From contig CM046307.1 in the NCBI GenBank assembly GCA_025267735.1, forward strand, positions 56,229,395 to 56,293,394: a stretch of 64,000 bases of DNA, written 5' to 3'. This DNA is from Mactra quadrangularis. Its lineage: Eukaryota > Mollusca > Bivalvia > Venerida > Mactridae. The position numbers were made by a program, and so were the translations under genes. This document shows positions 62,501 through 64,000 of this stretch, piece by piece. The first letter of the stretch is position 1; each line of letters begins with the position of its first letter. Below the pieces are notes generated by a model, which saw nothing but the letters and a program-made list of their open reading frames with translations, did not search any database and was not told the origin of the DNA.

Positions 62501-63326
62501 TGTCAACTTTAACTTTACCTTTCTTCTTCTTGTTATCACCATCAGATTTTATATCAAGTCCCATATTCATGGCACCAACATTAATAACATTAGGTGAAGG
62601 AAGGGACGGAGACATGAAAGGCAACTCTTCACTCTCATCCATTGATTTCTTCAATGATTTCTTCACTTTGGGTTCTTTTTTAATCATAGGAACAGGCATT
62701 ATAGCTACTGGATCTAAGTTAGGTTCAGTTTTAATTTCAACGCCATCCATTGGTTCTGTTTTAATGGTTGTCTCAATACCAGCATTGAGTCTTTGTTTGA
62801 TGACAGAAATGTTGGAGTTAGTTGGAGACAATGAAGTCTGTGGCATTTCTAGAGCATGTCGGATCTTTGAATTTTTCTGAAGATGAGCCGCAAGTTCTGT
62901 AGCTGTGTTACTTTTTGACTTAGAGGATTTAGAACTAGGTTTTACTTCAGGTACTGAATACTGAGCAACTGAATTTGTCGACAAAGAAGGCTTAGAGGAC
63001 TGAGTAGGTGAACTCAATAGAAGTTTTATAACACTAGCGGAAGACTTATCCCCTGCGCCTAGAACAGTTTGTGATTTCATCATACCAGCTACTGGAGATT
63101 TCTGAGCACTCACTGGTTGTGATATACTTTCTACCTTAGGAGTAGTTGGAATATCTTTGATTTTAAGTATAGGTATTGGGTGAGATGTAGAGATGTCACC
63201 ATGATCACCAACATGTATCACAGGTGACTTGGTTTTAGTTTTACTACCATCTTTCTTTGTTGTTTGTTTCTTTTCAGCTTCTTCAAACTCTTCCATCTCC
63301 AAGACTTTAGCTGATTTCTTTCTTGC
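56333..63326 (-). CDS. HMGXB4: HMG box-containing protein 4 orthologue, eight exons, 5' end missing
   Basis: Gene-level entry; exons are listed separately. The spliced product here is 592 residues, close to the full vertebrate length (about 600), so little is missing upstream. Residues 1-383 are Lys/Ser/Pro-rich and probably disordered; three SUMO-type motifs (IKTE twice, IKKE once) lie about residues 190-225. The HMG box is at about 388-445 ([15 protein letters not shown] to [13 protein letters not shown]). The C-terminal domain (about 510-592) holds [20 protein letters not shown] and [11 protein letters not shown], the conserved HMGXB4 end. Family knowledge: a nuclear HMG protein linked to chromatin remodelling and Wnt repression, SUMO-modified in vertebrates. 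All introns are GT-AG and all joins in frame. Confidence 0.95.
56858..57066. mobile_element. MITE with long inverted ends, in HMGXB4 intron
   Basis: AATAGACTATAACCAGAATT at the left and its imperfect complement (GAATTCCCGATTAGGTCTATT end), followed inward by GGGTTTTCC and GGTACAAACAAACTTT, also inverted. Relatives: 45700-45885 and a terminus at 15845-15895. Confidence 0.78.
57208..57461 (-). mobile_element. CCCCC-ended MITE, short subfamily, in HMGXB4 intron
   Basis: Reverse copy with the same internal deletion as the 10430 copy. It lies between the last two HMGXB4 exons, 85 bp from the 57547 donor. Confidence 0.8.
57547..57639 (-). CDS. HMGXB4: HMGXB4 exon (C-terminal conserved domain, first part)
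   Basis: Acceptor attttaag, donor gtttgt; 31 codons, [13 protein letters not shown] to GMKLQEHR. The vertebrate counterpart reads EPIDVAAHLQLLGESLSLIG, making this the most diagnostic part of the protein. Confidence 0.95.
57700..57960. repeat. Short tandem repeats, about 50 bp, in HMGXB4 intron
   Basis: Recurring CTGACCCTCCTACATAATTA and TTTAAAAGAACTTATT units, three or more diverged copies, directly before the HMGXB4 exon at 57980. Confidence 0.8.
57980..58195 (-). CDS. HMGXB4: HMGXB4 exon (end of HMG box and linker)
   Basis: Acceptor ttatcag, donor gtaatg; exactly 72 codons, [14 protein letters not shown] to ITTPVK. It finishes HMG helix 3 and continues into a Thr/Gln/Pro-rich linker. A SINE with an 11-bp duplication sits 21 bp upstream of the exon, at 58227-58516. 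Confidence 0.92.
58227..58516 (+). mobile_element. SINE family 1, best-preserved copy, 11-bp target duplication
   Basis: Box A TAGCTCAGTTGG (58240-58251), box B GGTTCGATTCC (58284-58294), a body with the GGGCAGTTGTCAGTCACTGA block, and an AACA-rich tail. Flanked by TAACAAGAATT at 58216-58226 and 58517-58527. It may belong to the V-SINE-like families known from molluscs; I cannot confirm this. Confidence 0.9.
58908..58972 (-). CDS. HMGXB4: HMGXB4 exon (HMG box, Trp helix)
   Basis: Acceptor attttcag, donor gtaaga; two bases plus 21 codons, [21 protein letters not shown]. It matches the HMG core pattern (SKxLxExWxxLxEKDK). Confidence 0.93.
58973..60485. other. HMGXB4 introns around the HMG-box exon
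   Basis: 58973-59838: no repeat or exon recognised. 59927-60485: a truncated copy of the 28594 palindrome element (59990-60102), its downstream sequence, and a decayed relative of the 397-bp MITE (about 60310-60450). Confidence 0.6.
59839..59926 (-). CDS. HMGXB4: HMGXB4 exon (HMG box first half)
   Basis: Acceptor attatag, donor gtaata; 29 codons plus one base, [20 protein letters not shown] to NDNPGI. This is HMG helix 1; the vertebrate protein reads KKKSAYQVFCKEYRVTIVADHPGI here. The Asp codon is split across the next intron. Confidence 0.93.
60486..60574 (-). CDS. HMGXB4: HMGXB4 exon (basic linker before HMG box)
   Basis: Acceptor ttttttag, donor gtaaga; two bases plus 29 codons, [19 protein letters not shown] to EETAD. 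The Lys run precedes the HMG box and could act as a nuclear-localisation signal. Confidence 0.9.
60575..61482. other. HMGXB4 intron
   Basis: AT-rich; nothing distinct apart from a T run at 61254-61265. Confidence 0.6.
61483..61653 (-). CDS. HMGXB4: HMGXB4 exon (acidic/Lys-rich)
   Basis: Acceptor atttcag, donor gtaaga. It completes a Gly, encodes 56 codons ([15 protein letters not shown] to LGELSSN) and ends with the first base of an Asp. An acidic patch is followed by Lys-rich [13 protein letters not shown], probably a nuclear-localisation or DNA-contact region. Confidence 0.9.
61895..62105 (+). mobile_element. SINE family 2, headless copy
   Basis: Body only: GGTTATACCTTTCCATGAAA, AAGATCCAGCTAGGTTAGG and an AATCCAATAAATAAATTGAA tail. 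It abuts the CCCCC MITE at 62112. Confidence 0.7.
62112..62415 (-). mobile_element. CCCCC-ended MITE, long subfamily, in HMGXB4 intron
   Basis: Reverse full-length copy that retains the extra block. Its end is about 22 bp from the donor of the large HMGXB4 exon. Confidence 0.8.
62438..63326 (-). CDS. HMGXB4: HMGXB4 large N-terminal exon
   Basis: Acceptor tgtttcag (minus strand) before 63326 and donor gtatgt after 62438; 296 codons plus one base, from [18 protein letters not shown] to MPEIELG. Low-complexity and charged: Ser/Lys runs (SSKSSKSKS), repeated SP/TP sites, and SUMO consensus IKTEP twice and IKKEP once. The reading frame is open upstream through the acceptor, so an initiator lies on an exon beyond the window. 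The opposite-strand frame at 62455-62880 is a shadow. Confidence 0.93.
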
Positions 63327-63429
63327 CTGAAACAATATGGCAAATTAATGAAAACACAATTTGTCCACTTAATGCAAGACTGCTCTGACTTAGTTTTTTG
63401 AAACTTTTCAAGAGGCCTAAAAACTGAAT

Positions 63430-63685
63430 GTATGAGCAGTGGTCAAGTGGTAATATGCATGCTTAGGGATCGAGAGGTTCCGGCTTTAAACCCTACTAAG
63501 AGCACTATTATTTTCCTTGAGCAACAAATATACCAACAGTTGTTCCAATCCAACCAGGTGTAAATGATTATGAATACTGAAAGAAATCACTTGTCAGAAG
63601 GTGATTTCAATGATCAAAGGTTATCACACAAAAAATGAAGTCGACTGAACATTTTTTTTACAAGCAGACTTTCACTTCAACTTTT
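63430..63685 (+). mobile_element. SINE family 3 copy in HMGXB4 intron
   Basis: Head GAGCAGTGGTCAAGTGGTAA, body AACCAGGTGTAAATGATTA and GGTGATTTCAATGATCAAAG. The rest of 63327-64000 is AT-rich intron with no exon recognised. Confidence 0.72.
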
Positions 63686-64000
63686 AACAATATGGAAGAG
63701 GGTTTATCATTACAATTTATGCTTTAACAGGGTTGTGTTCTTTTATCTTTTTTTGCCCCCAGTAGAAGCACATCGTAAAACTGGAATTTTGGAGTCAAGT
63801 GGGCTGAGTATCTTCAAGCAAATTGCGATTTTTTATAAGACACAAGTCATGCTACAGTTTTTGCAATACAATTGATATTTATGAAGGTAACAATTAAATG
63901 AGATGCATTACTTTAAATTCATGTCCTTCATTAATTGACCAGGTTCTGTCCATTAAAGGGAGGTAATGCTAACACTTTTAAAGGAAAAGTATGGATCTGG

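Noticed and set aside
62455..62880. 141-codon + strand frame
   Set aside because: Antisense shadow of the large HMGXB4 exon.

Overview
The window is metazoan nuclear DNA: AT-rich, with short coding exons bounded by GT/AG introns and very dense small transposons. The SINE and MITE families, together with two animal regulatory genes, fit a lophotrochozoan, most likely a bivalve mollusc. That assignment is an inference; no species-diagnostic marker is visible.

Two genes are supported, converging tail to tail. On the + strand, 14 exons between 5031 and 47925 encode the 3' part (about 733 residues) of a receptor-type protein tyrosine phosphatase with tandem phosphatase domains, closest in motif pattern to the R2B class (PTPRK/M/T/U). 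The D1 membrane-proximal domain keeps the catalytic Cys, Arg and Asp, but its signature loop and WPD loop are altered. D2 has lost both the catalytic Cys (Ser) and the Arg (Lys), so it should be a pseudophosphatase. A tail of about 200 residues follows D2 and ends in a PDZ-ligand-like S-S-Y-L. The 5' part of the gene (ectodomain, membrane segment, start of D1) is not in the window. On the - strand, eight exons between 63326 and 56333 encode 592 residues of an HMGXB4 (HMG2L1) orthologue: an N-terminal disordered region with SUMO-type motifs, one HMG box, and the conserved C-terminal domain ending in [12 protein letters not shown]. Its first exon(s) lie beyond the right edge.

Everything else is intron or intergenic DNA packed with non-coding mobile elements: at least four tRNA-headed SINE families; a two-copy family of miniature LTR elements (TRIMs) with 4-bp target duplications, a tRNA-Lys-type primer site, a polypurine tract and a tRNA-like pol III promoter inside each LTR; hAT-like MITEs with 8-bp duplications; Mutator-like MITEs of about 397 bp with 9-bp duplications; a TA-inserting MITE with a paralogous empty site; several palindromic foldbacks; a 751-bp tandem array; and four minisatellites.

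Layout: 1-5030 upstream intron/flank with the 751-bp array; 5031-47925 phosphatase exons in large repeat-filled introns (about 12 kb after exon 1, about 9.2 kb before the exon at 45433); 47926 to about 55350 the phosphatase 3' UTR and intergenic repeats; about 55350-64000 HMGXB4. No RNA gene, CRISPR array or bacterial-type operon is present. The most novel-looking item is the tRNA-promoter TRIM pair in the intron between 28520 and 31168 and the next one.
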